NCBI GenBank assembly: GCA_963809385.1 | Contig: CAWEJL010000018.1 | Location: 124,001 to 188,000 of the forward strand | From: JAKAIY01 sp963809385 | GTDB taxonomy: Bacteria; Chloroflexota; Ktedonobacteria; Ktedonobacterales; JADMIN01 | Direction: 5' to 3' | DNA length: 64,000 nt | In this document: positions 18,928 through 28,169 of the stretch, one piece after another | Numbering within the stretch: position 1 is the stretch's first letter | Layout of the letters: each line of letters starts with the position of its first letter | Program-made: the position numbers and the translations under genes | Notes under the pieces: generated by a model | What the model saw: the letters and a program-made list of their open reading frames with translations, nothing else | Told to the model about the DNA's origin: nothing | The model's database searches: none

Positions 18928-19716
18928 ATGGCGATTGACGAGCGCGATGTATGGGCGCGCATCGGCGAGGTTGTAGACCCGGAGCTTGACCGGTCTCTGG
19001 ATACGCTGGGCTTTGTGGACGCGGTCGAGATTTCTGGTGGTGAGGTCAGTGTGCGCCTGCGCCTCCCAACCTACTGGTGCGCGCCGAACTTCGCCTATAT
19101 GATGGTGGCCGATCTGCGCGACCAGATTAGCCGGGCGCCTGGCGTCGAGCGGGTGACGGTGCGGCTGGAGGACCACTTCGCTGGCGAGGAGATCAGCGCT
19201 GGTGTGAATCGCGGCCAGTTGTTCAGCGCCGTGTTTCCGGGTGACGCGGATGGCGAGCTGGATGAGCTACGCCACACGTTCGCCGTGAAGGCGTTCCTGG
19301 TGCGGCAGGAGCAGATGCTGCGCGCCCTGATGCGCGCGGGCCTCTCCGCGGAGCGGCTCACGAGTCTCACCCTGGCGGACTTCGTGGTCGAGGGCGATGG
19401 CGTGAGCATCCGCGTGGAGCCCGCGCCGGAGGCGGGCGCGGCGGCCTGGACGCTCGCGCCGGGGCTCGCCCGCGCCTTCCGGCTGTGGCGGATGAAGCGG
19501 GCGGCGCTGGGCCTCGACGCGCTCCCCAGCGACGCGCCCTGCTTCACCACCGCCGAGGGTGTGGCGATCTCAGCCGCCCAACTTCCTGAGCTTTTGCGGG
19601 CCGCGCGCATGGTGCGACTCAATGGGGCCTTTAACACGCTGCTCTGCACCGGCTTGCATGCGCAACGCTATGGCGCTGGCGCGCCCGCGCGGGAGCTGGA
19701 TGACGAACTGGCGTAA
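18928..19716 (+). CDS. MIP18/DUF59 iron-sulfur assembly-like protein, long form
   Basis: Residues 1-95 form a DUF59/MIP18 domain: RIGEVVDPELDRSLDTLGFV, VSVRLRLPTYWCAPNFAYMM and a single conserved cysteine. Such domains act in Fe-S cluster or metal-site assembly. About 165 further residues have no family I recognise but contain a helical region around RQEQMLRALMRAGLSAERL. The long DUF59 form beside an amidohydrolase and a zinc alcohol dehydrogenase is characteristic of prm/mim monooxygenase clusters. The ATG at 18928 has GAAAGG upstream; the frame is open further upstream but without a site. Likely role: maturation factor for a di-iron enzyme, by inference. Confidence 0.8.
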   Translation: MAIDERDVWARIGEVVDPELDRSLDTLGFVDAVEISGGEVSVRLRLPTYWCAPNFAYMMVADLRDQISRAPGVERVTVRLEDHFAGEEISAGVNRGQLFSAVFPGDADGELDELRHTFAVKAFLVRQEQMLRALMRAGLSAERLTSLTLADFVVEGDGVSIRVEPAPEAGAAAWTLAPGLARAFRLWRMKRAALGLDALPSDAPCFTTAEGVAISAAQLPELLRAARMVRLNGAFNTLLCTGLHAQRYGAGAPARELDDELA

Positions 19717-19764
19717 TCATGCGTAACTGAACTGGAATAGCGTCTTCAGGAGGATCGCGAAGCT

Positions 19765-20796
19765 ATGAAAGCCGTTCAGATCGTCGGATACAACGAGCCG
19801 GTCAAGTTGGTGGACGCGCCAGCGCCGAAGATCGAGTCCCCGACGGACGTGATCGTCCGCATCGGCGGGGCGGGCGTCTGCCGGACGGACCTGCACATTC
19901 TCGAGGGTGTCTGGCGCGAGATGCTCGGCAATCCCACGCTGCCGTACACGATCGGCCATGAGAACGCGGGGTGGGTCGAGGAGGTCGGGTCCGCCGTCAC
20001 TACGGTGAAGCGCGGCGACCCAGTCATCCTGCACCCCCAGCCCTCGTGCGGCCTGTGCCGCGCGTGCCGCCTGGGCAATGACATGCACTGTACTAACGCC
20101 TATTTCCCAGGGCTGGATGGCCACCCCGGCGGCTACGCGCAGTACATGAAGACATCCATTCGCGCCGTCGTGCCGCTGGCGGCTGGTACGGATCCTGTTC
20201 CTCTGGCGCCCTATGCTGACGCGGGGATTACGGCCTACCACGCGGTCAAGAAGATCGCGCCGGATACGTATCCCGGCTCCGTGGTCGTGGTCATCGGCGT
20301 GGGTGGTCTGGGGCATTTTGGGGTGCAGCTGCTCAAGGCGATGACACCGGCGAAAGTGGTGGCGGTGGATATGTCCGAGGAGCGGCTGGCGTTCGCGCGG
20401 CGTCTCGGAGCGGACCACGGCGTGCTGGCTAGCGCGGATGGCGGCATTAAAGGCGTGCTCGATTACACCAACGGCGGCGCGGACATCGTGATGGACTACG
20501 TCGGCGAGAAGGGGACGCCGGAAACAGCGGGGAAGATGTTGCGGAAAGGCGGGACCTACTCGATCATCGGCTATGGCGGGAAGGTGGAGCGGACGGCGCT
20601 GGAGATGATCTTCCGCGAGCTTCGCGTCGTCGGCAATCTTGTTGGCACGTACAACGATCTGGCGGAATTGATGGAGCTGGCGCATCAGGGGCGGGTGAAG
20701 ATCGAGAGCGTGGAGTTCCCGCTGGATTCGGCGAACGACGTGCTCCACGACCTGGACGCGGGGAAGATCGTGGGACGAGCGGTGCTGCGCCCGTAA
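19765..20796 (+). CDS. Zinc-dependent NAD(P) alcohol dehydrogenase
   Basis: Medium-chain dehydrogenase of 343 residues. The catalytic zinc ligands are in GVCRTD and GHENAG, and the structural zinc lobe is CGLCRACRLGNDMHC. The nucleotide fold GVGGLGHFGVQ is followed by the acidic VAVDMSEER, favouring NAD. AGGAGG lies nine bases before the ATG. It is the last gene of the amidohydrolase-DUF59-ADH set and is followed by a strong terminator. In propane monooxygenase operons the matching enzyme oxidises 2-propanol or other secondary alcohols, so that is the probable substrate class. Residue-level specificity cannot be read here. Confidence 0.9.
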   Translation: MKAVQIVGYNEPVKLVDAPAPKIESPTDVIVRIGGAGVCRTDLHILEGVWREMLGNPTLPYTIGHENAGWVEEVGSAVTTVKRGDPVILHPQPSCGLCRACRLGNDMHCTNAYFPGLDGHPGGYAQYMKTSIRAVVPLAAGTDPVPLAPYADAGITAYHAVKKIAPDTYPGSVVVVIGVGGLGHFGVQLLKAMTPAKVVAVDMSEERLAFARRLGADHGVLASADGGIKGVLDYTNGGADIVMDYVGEKGTPETAGKMLRKGGTYSIIGYGGKVERTALEMIFRELRVVGNLVGTYNDLAELMELAHQGRVKIESVEFPLDSANDVLHDLDAGKIVGRAVLRP

Positions 20797-20806
20797 GCGC
20801 AACGAA

Positions 20807-20843
20807 ACAGGCCGGACGGTTTGATACCGTCCGGCCTGTTCTG
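20807..20843. terminator. Bidirectional terminator hairpin
   Basis: ACAGGCCGGACGGT (20807-20820) pairs perfectly with ACCGTCCGGCCTGT (20826-20839) around the loop TTGAT. It sits between two convergent genes and can serve both, though the T-tract is short on either side. Confidence 0.85.
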
Positions 20844-20857
20844 TGTCGCGCTGGAGC

Positions 20858-21976
20858 TTAATACATGCTCTGCTTGAGCGCCACCGCGCGGCGCAGCGAA
20901 TCGAGGTCGCGCACCATGTAGTGTAGGTCAGCCGCCAGGCGCGCCACTTCGCGCTGGTCGTTGAAGTAGGTCATCTGCATGTCAATCGCCATCAGCGAGC
21001 TGAGCAGCATCGCCTCCGGCAGCGCCTCGCGCTCCACCGGCGAGAGTGGCCGCGCCCGCGTGTAGCTCGCCACCGCCGCCCGCAGCAGCGGCGGCCGCCG
21101 GTCGCCCAGCCCCCAGGCGAAATCGAACAGCGCGGTATCGGGGTGCGCCCGCTCGAAATCGAGGATGCCTGAGATGCTGGAGCTGATCGCGTCGCCGCGC
21201 CAGAGCACGTTCGCTGACACGTAATCGCCATGCACGACGAGCTTTGGCAGCTCCGGGTAGAGTTGCCCGAAGTAGCGGTGGGCCAGGCGGTCGCGCACGA
21301 ACCCCAGCAACTCAGGCGAGAGCAGGTCGGGGTGTGGCTGCCAGCTCTCCAGCACGCGATCTACCGTCTCAATCGTCCAGGACGTCCAGGGCTCGAACGG
21401 CTCGCCTTGCGGCGTGAAGCCCTCCATCGCGTGATGCAGCGCGCCCAGCGTCTCCGCGGCCTTGGGCCGGCCCCACATCCAGTCGCGCTCGTTGGCGTGG
21501 CGTCCCTCCAGCGCGTGGTAGAGCGCCCAGTAGGAGCCGCCCGCCCGCGTGAAGCTGGCGCCGTCGCGGTCGAGCACGGCGCGCGGGGCTTGCAGCCCAT
21601 TCTCGATCAGCCGCGAGTGAATGCTGTGGACGTAGGTGATCGATTCTGGCGGGAACCAGTCGTGGAATTGTTTTAGGAAGAATCGGCGGTCTTCGGTGTG
21701 GATTTCCCAGTAGTGGGCGCGCGGACGCTGCGTCTCCGTCGCCGCCGGCTTAGCGGCGTGCCATTCGCCAATGGCGTAACGGCCCAGCGCATCGGCGACC
21801 AGCGATGTCGCGTTCCATTCGTCGAGTGAGAGCGATTCCCCCGCCAGCCCCAGCCCCTCCGCGCATTCCTCACAGCCAATCAACTCACCCGCCGGGTTGA
21901 CGACCAGCGCGCTAAGCTGGCGCCCGCAATGTGGACAGGTAAGCGGTGTATCAATATCTCGTAGTGGCGCAGTCAT
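20858..21976 (-). CDS. APH-fold kinase with N-terminal zinc ribbon
   Basis: Predicted small-molecule phosphotransferase of 372 residues. The first 40 residues hold a C4 zinc-ribbon pattern, CPHCGRQ ... GCEEC, which is unusual for this fold. The kinase part has the catalytic loop HGDYVSANVLW and the Mg-binding ILDFERAHPDTALFDFAWG, most like homoserine kinase type II or choline kinase relatives (APH superfamily). TGAGGAG precedes the ATG. The extension may bind nucleic acid or a partner. The substrate is unknown, and resistance activity should not be assumed. Confidence 0.75.
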   Translation of the reverse strand: MTAPLRDIDTPLTCPHCGRQLSALVVNPAGELIGCEECAEGLGLAGESLSLDEWNATSLVADALGRYAIGEWHAAKPAATETQRPRAHYWEIHTEDRRFFLKQFHDWFPPESITYVHSIHSRLIENGLQAPRAVLDRDGASFTRAGGSYWALYHALEGRHANERDWMWGRPKAAETLGALHHAMEGFTPQGEPFEPWTSWTIETVDRVLESWQPHPDLLSPELLGFVRDRLAHRYFGQLYPELPKLVVHGDYVSANVLWRGDAISSSISGILDFERAHPDTALFDFAWGLGDRRPPLLRAAVASYTRARPLSPVEREALPEAMLLSSLMAIDMQMTYFNDQREVARLAADLHYMVRDLDSLRRAVALKQSMY

Positions 21977-22383
21977 AGTGGCTCCTCAGACTGGACGGTT
22001 CAGGAACTCTCATGTTGTCCGCGCGTCCCACCACGGGGCCACGCCAAGCGCGCGGTCGGCGCGGGCGCATAGAGTTCACATGGGAAGTAGGCCCATGCCT
22101 CCTGGCGCTTTCACTTCAGTGGTGGCCACGCCGCGCGACCCGGTCCGTTTCCTACCGGACGCTGGCTACGCGGGGCCGATGGCTCTGGTGATGACGCCTG
22201 AGTTGAAAGGGCTGATCGTGGCATATACGCTCGCGCAGGTGAGTGTATATACGCTTCGTCAGTATAGCATGGCTTTCTGTCCCTACAAGCCCCTAGGACC
22301 CTGTCCTACAAATAAGTACCGTCCAACCCAGTCCAGCCTCTCAGCGCCTCCTCAGGCGGGCGCGCTGTCTGGCGACGATTGCG
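21977..22383. other. Intergenic region with inverted repeat
   Basis: About 400 bases with no convincing gene. TATACGCTC (22224-22232) and GAGTGTATA (22241-22249) form a 9-bp inverted repeat with one mismatch, and ATATACGC occurs twice 24 bases apart. This AT-rich island in GC-rich DNA could be an operator or promoter, but the adjacent ABC genes read toward it, so its target is unclear. Confidence 0.45.
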
Positions 22384-24147
22384 CTATTCTTCGTGGGTCG
22401 CGAGCGCCACGATCTCCGGCGCGCGCTTGCCCAGCCAGGGGGCGATCAGCCGGGTCGCGACCTGGTAGAGCGACAGCCCGTAGAGCACCGCGAGTGGCGC
22501 GGAGACAGCCAGCCACTCGCGCCGGCCCAGGAGCGGCGGCGTCAGCAGCATGATGAACACGGGCGCCAGCGCGAACAGTGTCCCCCACAGCGCTCCCAGC
22601 GAGATGACGCTGCGCAGACAGCCGTTGTCGGATGACAGGCTGCTCGATCCAACCGCGAGCGAGCGCACCCGCAGCGGCAGCAGCGTCGAGGTGATGTTGC
22701 CTACGCCCAACAGCGTCAGCGTCGCCGCGAAGCCCTCGGCCAGCGCCAGCGGCGCCGCCGCCCAGGACCCCGTCACCGCGCACGACGCCGTGATCAGCGT
22801 CACCTGTGCGACCAGCGCTACGAGCGCCACGGCGAGATTTTTGCCCCACAGGATGTCCAGCGGCTGTGCGGGAAAGAGCATTAGCGTCCGTAATCCCTGG
22901 CGCTCCAGGCCGAGCGCGTTCACCGAGAGCGTGAGCACAATCAGCAGCGCGGGCAGCGGCGCCAGCAGCGGCTGCAAGCCCGCCATGTGCTGTGTGAAGT
23001 AGTTGGGTTGCGCGTTGGGGTGATCGCCGCGCACCAGGTTGGGGGCGAAGACGACGAGCAGCAGCACGAGCGAGCTGAGCAGCGAGGCCTTGATTTGCGG
23101 GTCGCGCCAGAGGTAGCGCAGGTCTTTGACCGTCACCGCCGCGACCACGGGTGAGATCCACGCCCGCCGTGTCCGCGTCGCGCTGGCTGGCGCCGCGGCG
23201 GTCGCCCGCTGGGTGGGAATGGCGGGCGCCCGCCGCGCTCGCCCGCCGCCGCCCGCCGATTCGGGCGAGGTGACGCCACGATCCAATGTCCAGGCCCAGG
23301 CGACCAGCAACACGGGGGTGAGCGCCAGCAGCGCCAGCAGCCACGGCAGCGCGCCGAGTGAGTCGCCCGCATTGGCGAGGATGATCGCCCGCGCCGCCAT
23401 CCCTGGCGGCAGCCACTGCGCGTAGCGTCCGATATCCAGCCGGCCCAGCAGGTCCGCGCTGTCAGCGTGCCGTACCAGCGTCGTGGCGAACTGTCCAGAG
23501 AGCGAGCAGATGACGCTCATCAGGGCGAAGATCACGACCGACATGTCGCGGTAGCGCCGGCTACGCAGCATCCCCACCAGCCCGGCCACGGTCATCTGGC
23601 TCAGTCCGACAGTGTGGATGTAGAGCAGCAGTAGGGCCGCCACGCCGATCACCACGCTCAGCGGTCCGGCGCCCCAGCCTACCAGCGCCGCCGCATAGAG
23701 CGCCGCGATGATGAAAGTGGGCGGGTCGAACAGCGTCGCCAGCGTCAGTCCAATCATGCGCTCGGCGCGCGTTAGTGGATAGGTCGCCAGCCGCGACACG
23801 TCCAGGCCTTCGTTGACGGAGTATTGCACGATGGGCAGCGCCACCCAGGCGACATACAGGAAGCTGAGCGTCGCGAAGAGCACCTGCTCCGCCGCCGCGC
23901 GTGGCAGGTAGAGGTAGCCAAGGCCGGTCAGGAGGCTGGTCGACACTCCGAAGCCGAGGGTGAAGACTACCATCGCGATCGCGCCAATGACCGACGAGAC
24001 GCTGCGCCGGTAGGCGCGTATGCCCAGCTTCCAGCGCAGCCAGAGCAATGCCCCCACCTGGCGCGGGCGCACCGTCAGCTCGGAGAGTCCGCCCACGCGC
24101 GCGCTAGCTGGCGCGGCGCTATCCCCCACGCGGGCTATTCCAGCCAT
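22384..24147 (-). CDS. ABC-2-type exporter permease (double-length)
   Basis: Membrane protein of 587 residues with about 12 hydrophobic segments in two halves, separated by a soluble Ala/Arg-rich linker (about residues 290-330, PESAGGGGRARRAPAIPTQR). It begins with the amphipathic LLWLRWKLGIRAYRR typical of ABC-2 permeases. It overlaps the ATPase gene by 13 bases and is certainly its partner. Fused two-half permeases of this type are widespread in Actinobacteria and Chloroflexi and mostly lack a known substrate. Confidence 0.8.
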   Translation of the reverse strand: MAGIARVGDSAAPASARVGGLSELTVRPRQVGALLWLRWKLGIRAYRRSVSSVIGAIAMVVFTLGFGVSTSLLTGLGYLYLPRAAAEQVLFATLSFLYVAWVALPIVQYSVNEGLDVSRLATYPLTRAERMIGLTLATLFDPPTFIIAALYAAALVGWGAGPLSVVIGVAALLLLYIHTVGLSQMTVAGLVGMLRSRRYRDMSVVIFALMSVICSLSGQFATTLVRHADSADLLGRLDIGRYAQWLPPGMAARAIILANAGDSLGALPWLLALLALTPVLLVAWAWTLDRGVTSPESAGGGGRARRAPAIPTQRATAAAPASATRTRRAWISPVVAAVTVKDLRYLWRDPQIKASLLSSLVLLLVVFAPNLVRGDHPNAQPNYFTQHMAGLQPLLAPLPALLIVLTLSVNALGLERQGLRTLMLFPAQPLDILWGKNLAVALVALVAQVTLITASCAVTGSWAAAPLALAEGFAATLTLLGVGNITSTLLPLRVRSLAVGSSSLSSDNGCLRSVISLGALWGTLFALAPVFIMLLTPPLLGRREWLAVSAPLAVLYGLSLYQVATRLIAPWLGKRAPEIVALATHEE

Positions 24148-24968
24148 TCCAGGCTCCCCTCACGCCGCTCCGCTCCCACCATCCGCAGGAAGACGTCCTC
24201 CAGCGAGGCGTCTTCCGCGCCCACGCGCCGTCGCAGGTCGTCCGGCGATCCCTCGGCGATCAGCCGCCCGTCGTGGATGATGCCGACGCGGGTGCAGAGC
24301 TTCTCCACCACCTCCATGATGTGTGAGCTGAAGAATATCGTTACGCCGCTGGCTGTCAGGTCGCGCAGGATGTCGCGGATCACTCGCGAGCTAACGGGGT
24401 CTACACCCTCGAATGGCTCATCCAGGAAGAGCGCCTGCGGGCGGTGGATGAGGGCGACGGCTAGCGCCGTTTTCTTGCGCATGCCGACCGAGTAGTCCAC
24501 GACCATCTTGTCAGCGTCCTCGGTGAGTAGCAGCGCGTCCAGCAAGGCGCCCGCGCGCCGCCGGGCCTCGACGCGCGGGATGTCGTACATCGCCCCGGCG
24601 AACTCGATCAGCTCGCGCCCGGTCAGCCGCTCGTAGAGGTTCAGCCGCTCCGGCAGCACACCCATCACCGTCTTGGCGCGCAGTGGCTCGCGCCACACGT
24701 CCACCCCGCCGACGTAGGCTACACCCGCCGTTGGGCGCAGCATGCCGACCAGCATCTTGATGGTTGTGGATTTGCCCGCGCCATTGCGTCCGAGAAAGCC
24801 GAAGAACTCGCCGCGCCGCACCGCCAGCGACAGGCCATCTACCGCGCGCTTCTTGTCGAAGACGCGCGTCAGGCCCCACATCGCAACCGCCGCGTCAGCG
24901 GGAGGAAAGCCGGCGGGCGGCGGGCCGGGAAACTGCGCCGCGCTGTCGTTGACGGATGGCATGCTCAT
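24135..24968 (-). CDS. ABC transporter ATP-binding protein
   Basis: ATPase subunit of 277 residues. Walker A is GRNGAGKST, the Q-loop region is altered (VLPERLNLYERLTG), Walker B is ALFLDEPFEGVD and the switch histidine is in FFSSHIMEVVEKL. The ABC signature is degenerate, YSVGMRKK in place of LSGGQ, a form common in the ABC-2 exporter family (EcsA/BcrA-like). AAGGA precedes the ATG. It is transcribed ahead of the permease, from the minus strand. Confidence 0.9.
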   Translation of the reverse strand: MSMPSVNDSAAQFPGPPPAGFPPADAAVAMWGLTRVFDKKRAVDGLSLAVRRGEFFGFLGRNGAGKSTTIKMLVGMLRPTAGVAYVGGVDVWREPLRAKTVMGVLPERLNLYERLTGRELIEFAGAMYDIPRVEARRRAGALLDALLLTEDADKMVVDYSVGMRKKTALAVALIHRPQALFLDEPFEGVDPVSSRVIRDILRDLTASGVTIFFSSHIMEVVEKLCTRVGIIHDGRLIAEGSPDDLRRRVGAEDASLEDVFLRMVGAERREGSLEWLE

Positions 24969-25253
24969 GTGGCCGCGTTCCTTGTCTTGTGGAGGTCGTG
25001 TGAGGCGTCGCCCGGGAGCCGTCGCGGAGAAGGATGCGGCAGGCGCGCGTCAACTGGAGCGCCGATGATGACTCCCATCACTGGATTATACGCGCCTGGC
25101 TACCCGGAAGTCGCATAGCGACCAACCTCCCGCGCTTCACTGGGCACGCCGCGCGAGCGAGCGGCGGCGCTGGTGGGATGGAATGGCGTCATGCCGCTCG
25201 CTTTCATAGCATGTATACTGCCATGTGATGACGCGCACGGTGAGGAGACGAGT

Positions 25254-25799
25254 ATGGCGAATAGATTACGGCGCGGTGGCTGGTGGCGGCTGATTGGTCG
25301 GATCATGATAGCGGCGACGCTTACGCTCGCGCTGGCTATTACATGCGCGATTATATTTGGCCCGCAACTGGGCGACGTCGTCTCTGGCACGGCCTTTGGC
25401 CCGACGTTGCCACAATCCCCGCTCACCGGTGTCTATGCGCGCGCGACGGTTGATAGCGTCCATGTGACGAGGACCCAGGACCAGAATGACCTCTTACCCG
25501 CATTCGACAAGGCGGTGACAAACGCGGCGACCACGCAGGCGCTGTATAATGCCGCGTTCGCGTTGCCAGCATATCCATCCGGGACCATCAATTGTCCGCT
25601 GGGCGCGGATATCACCTACCATCTGGCGTTCACGCGCCACGGAATCCCCGCCCTAACGATAACGATAGATGGTTGCTTCCTCGTCTCGCTGGGCAGTCTG
25701 GGCGACCGGTTAGCGGATGGGCGGTATTTCCAAACACTCGCGAGCGCGCTGAGAATGTCTGAGGACGCCATGTGGAGTCCCCGCTACACTCACGATTGA
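25254..25799 (+). CDS. Membrane-anchored protein of unknown function
   Basis: I do not recognise this family. The ATG at 25254 has GAGGAG upstream; the open frame extends further but without a start site. Residues 10-36 are basic then hydrophobic (GRIMIAATLTLALAITCAIIFG), an uncleaved anchor or signal. The outer part of about 140 residues has two cysteines (INCPLG and IDGCFLV) that could form a disulfide and a beta-rich pattern. It overlaps the following kinase start by one base (TGATG), so the two are coupled. A TATACT at 25214-25219 may be its -10 element. Confidence 0.6.
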   Translation: MANRLRRGGWWRLIGRIMIAATLTLALAITCAIIFGPQLGDVVSGTAFGPTLPQSPLTGVYARATVDSVHVTRTQDQNDLLPAFDKAVTNAATTQALYNAAFALPAYPSGTINCPLGADITYHLAFTRHGIPALTITIDGCFLVSLGSLGDRLADGRYFQTLASALRMSEDAMWSPRYTHD

Positions 25800-26614
25800 T
25801 GATGAGCGACAATGAACTCTCGCCAGACCATATCCCGCTCGCGTTGCGAGCCACGCTGGCCGGGGCAAGCTGGCGCGCGGTGACGGTCGGTATGTCCGGC
25901 GCGGGCGTCTGGCGAATCGAGGCGCCAGGCCAGCCGCCGCGCTACCTGAAGCATGCCACAGGGCCGCGCGCCCGCGAATTGCGCGAGGAGCGCGAGCGGC
26001 TCGACTGGCTGCGCGCCCACCTGCCCGTTCCCGCTGTGGAGGGGTGGGTGGAAGATGACGGCGGCGCCTGGCTGCTGCTCAGCGCGGCGCCTGGCGTGAT
26101 GGCGCAGGATGCCACTGCGTACGGTGACATCCCCGCTCTTGTCCGCGCGCTGGCGGAGGGGCTGCGCCGCGTCCACGCCGTCCCCATCGCGGATTGCCCG
26201 TTCGACGCGCGGCTCGATGTCCGTCTGGAGCGCGCCGCGTGGGAGATCGCGGTAGGCCTCACTGATGAGCCAGCCGTCCGCGCGAACCACGGCGCCACGC
26301 CGCTGGAGTTTCTCCAGCGCCTGGAGGCGACCCGCCCGTCGGAGCCGCCCGCTGATCTCGTCTTCGTCCACGGCGACTACTGCCTGCCCAACATCCTCAT
26401 CGCCCCTGACGCAGGCGCCCCGCACGTCTGCGCCTTCCTCGATTGGGGGCGCGCGGGGGTCAGCGACCGCTACCAGGACCTCGCCATCGGCGCGCGCTCG
26501 CTGCGCCACAACCTCGGCCAGGGTTGGGAGCCGTTGTACTTCGCCGCCTATGGCCTGACCGATCCCGACCATGCGCGCCTTGCCTGGTATGAAGCGCTCG
26601 ACGAGTTGTTCTGA
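25799..26614 (+). CDS. Aminoglycoside 3'-phosphotransferase-like kinase
   Basis: Protein of 271 residues with the APH(3') family pattern: MSGAGVWRI nucleotide loop, YLKHATG with the ATP-contacting lysine, catalytic loop HGDYCLPNILI and the Mg-binding FLDWGRAGVSDRYQDLAIG. These motifs are close to genuine APH(3') enzymes, so kanamycin-type phosphorylation is possible, but environmental relatives often have other substrates. ATG 25799 or 25802 is the start; no clear Shine-Dalgarno exists, consistent with coupling to the upstream gene, which it overlaps by one base. Confidence 0.82.
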   Translation: MMSDNELSPDHIPLALRATLAGASWRAVTVGMSGAGVWRIEAPGQPPRYLKHATGPRARELREERERLDWLRAHLPVPAVEGWVEDDGGAWLLLSAAPGVMAQDATAYGDIPALVRALAEGLRRVHAVPIADCPFDARLDVRLERAAWEIAVGLTDEPAVRANHGATPLEFLQRLEATRPSEPPADLVFVHGDYCLPNILIAPDAGAPHVCAFLDWGRAGVSDRYQDLAIGARSLRHNLGQGWEPLYFAAYGLTDPDHARLAWYEALDELF

Positions 26615-26685
26615 GGGCTGTGTTGCGGGCGATAATGTCCGAAAACCGCCAGAAGCGCGCGCCGCCACCGCGTATACTGCCGGGT

Positions 26686-28128
26686 ATGGAAATTGAGTTC
26701 GAGCGCTGCTACCGCGCTATCCAGAGCCGCGACAGCCGGTTCGATGGCCTCTTTGTGACAGCCGTCACGACGACGGGCATCTACTGCCGGCCCATCTGCC
26801 CCGCGCAGACGCCGCACGCCAAGAACGTGCGCTTCTACCGCTACCCCGCGGCGGCGGAAGCGGCGGGCTTTCGCGCCTGCCGCCGCTGCCGGCCTGAAGC
26901 GAGCCCCGGCTCGCCGGACTGGAACACGCGCGCCGATCTCGCCGGGCGCGCGCTCAGGCTGATCGCTGGCGGCGTGGCCGACCTTGAGGGGGTCGCGGGC
27001 CTCGCCCAGCGCCTGAATGTCAGCCCGCGCCACCTGCATCGCGAGATGGCGGCGGCGCTGGGCGTCGGGCCGCTGGCGCTGGCGCGCACGCGCCGCGCCC
27101 AGACGGCGCGTATGCTGATTGACCAGACCCAGCTTTCGATGGCGGAGATCGCCTTCGCGGCGGGCTTTGCCAGCGTCCGGCAGTTCAACGAGACTATGCA
27201 GATCTCGTTTGGCGCCAATCCAAGCGCGCTGCGCCGCAGAGGACGGCCAGGAGAGCTTGCCGGCGGCGCGCTGGTCCTGCATCTCGCCTACCGTCCGCCG
27301 CTGGACTCTGGCGCGCTGCTGGGCTTCTTCGCCCGGCGCGCCGTCGCGGGCGTCGAGGAGATTTTGGAGGGGCGCTACCGCCGGACGGTCGTCCTCCCGC
27401 GTTCGCGCGGCGTGATCGAGCTGACGCCCGCCCTGGACGTCGCGCGGGTGACGCTGCGCGCCCGCCTGGATGACGTGCGCGATGTGGGCGCGCTGACGGC
27501 CCGCGCCCGCCAGCTTTTCGATCTGGAAGCCGATCCGGCGGCCATCGGGGCGGCGCTGAGCGGCGACCCGGCGCTGGCGCCGCTGGTAGCCGCGCGGCCA
27601 GGGCTGCGCATGCCCGGTGCGATGGACGGTTTTGAGATGGCCGTGCGCGCCATCGTGGGGCAGCAGGTCTCCGTCGCCGGGGCGCGCGCCACGCTTGGCA
27701 AGCTCGCCGCCCGTCTGGGCGCCCCGCTCGCCGCGAGCGATGGCGCGCTAACCCACGAGTTTCCGACAGCCGAAGCGGTGGCGGAGGGGGACCTGGATGG
27801 CCTCATGCCCCAGGCGCGGGCCGCTACCCTGCGCGGTCTGGCCCACGTGGTAGCGAGCGGCGAGCTGGCGCTGGACCCCAGCGCGGACCGCGACGAGACA
27901 CGCGCGCGGCTGATTGCGCTGCCCGGCGTCGGCCCCTGGACGGCGGAGTACATCGCCATGCGGGCGCTGGGTGACCCCGACGCCTGGCCAGGAACCGATC
28001 TGGGGATCAAGCAGGCCGCCGAACGGCTGGGTATCGCCAGCCCGAAGGAGCTGGCCGCGCGCGCCGAAACCTGGCGGCCCTGGCGCTCCTACGCCGCGCA
28101 ACATCTCTGGGCCAGCCTCACGGCATGA
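26686..28128 (+). CDS. Ada-type methyl-phosphotriester domain / AraC HTH / AlkA glycosylase fusion
   Basis: Alkylation-damage sensor and repair enzyme of about 480 residues. Residues 1-70: zinc domain with GIYCRPICPAQTPHAKNVRFY and FRACRRCRPE, whose four cysteines include the methyl acceptor. Residues 85-180: AraC-type helix-turn-helix (SMAEIAFAAGFASVRQFNETM). Residues 195-480: AlkA N-terminal domain and HhH-GPD glycosylase (VGQQVSVAGARATLGKL, LIALPGVGPWTAEYIAMRAL with catalytic Asp in GTDLGIK). The family start is MEIEFERCYRAIQSRDSRFDG. No Shine-Dalgarno is present, but TATACT at 26672-26677 lies eight bases before this ATG, so the message may be leaderless. It precedes ogt in an operon. Confidence 0.92.
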   Translation: MEIEFERCYRAIQSRDSRFDGLFVTAVTTTGIYCRPICPAQTPHAKNVRFYRYPAAAEAAGFRACRRCRPEASPGSPDWNTRADLAGRALRLIAGGVADLEGVAGLAQRLNVSPRHLHREMAAALGVGPLALARTRRAQTARMLIDQTQLSMAEIAFAAGFASVRQFNETMQISFGANPSALRRRGRPGELAGGALVLHLAYRPPLDSGALLGFFARRAVAGVEEILEGRYRRTVVLPRSRGVIELTPALDVARVTLRARLDDVRDVGALTARARQLFDLEADPAAIGAALSGDPALAPLVAARPGLRMPGAMDGFEMAVRAIVGQQVSVAGARATLGKLAARLGAPLAASDGALTHEFPTAEAVAEGDLDGLMPQARAATLRGLAHVVASGELALDPSADRDETRARLIALPGVGPWTAEYIAMRALGDPDAWPGTDLGIKQAAERLGIASPKELAARAETWRPWRSYAAQHLWASLTA

Positions 28129-28169
28129 CTGGCGCGGTCAGTCCGCGCATGAATGGAGGAGTTATCCCT

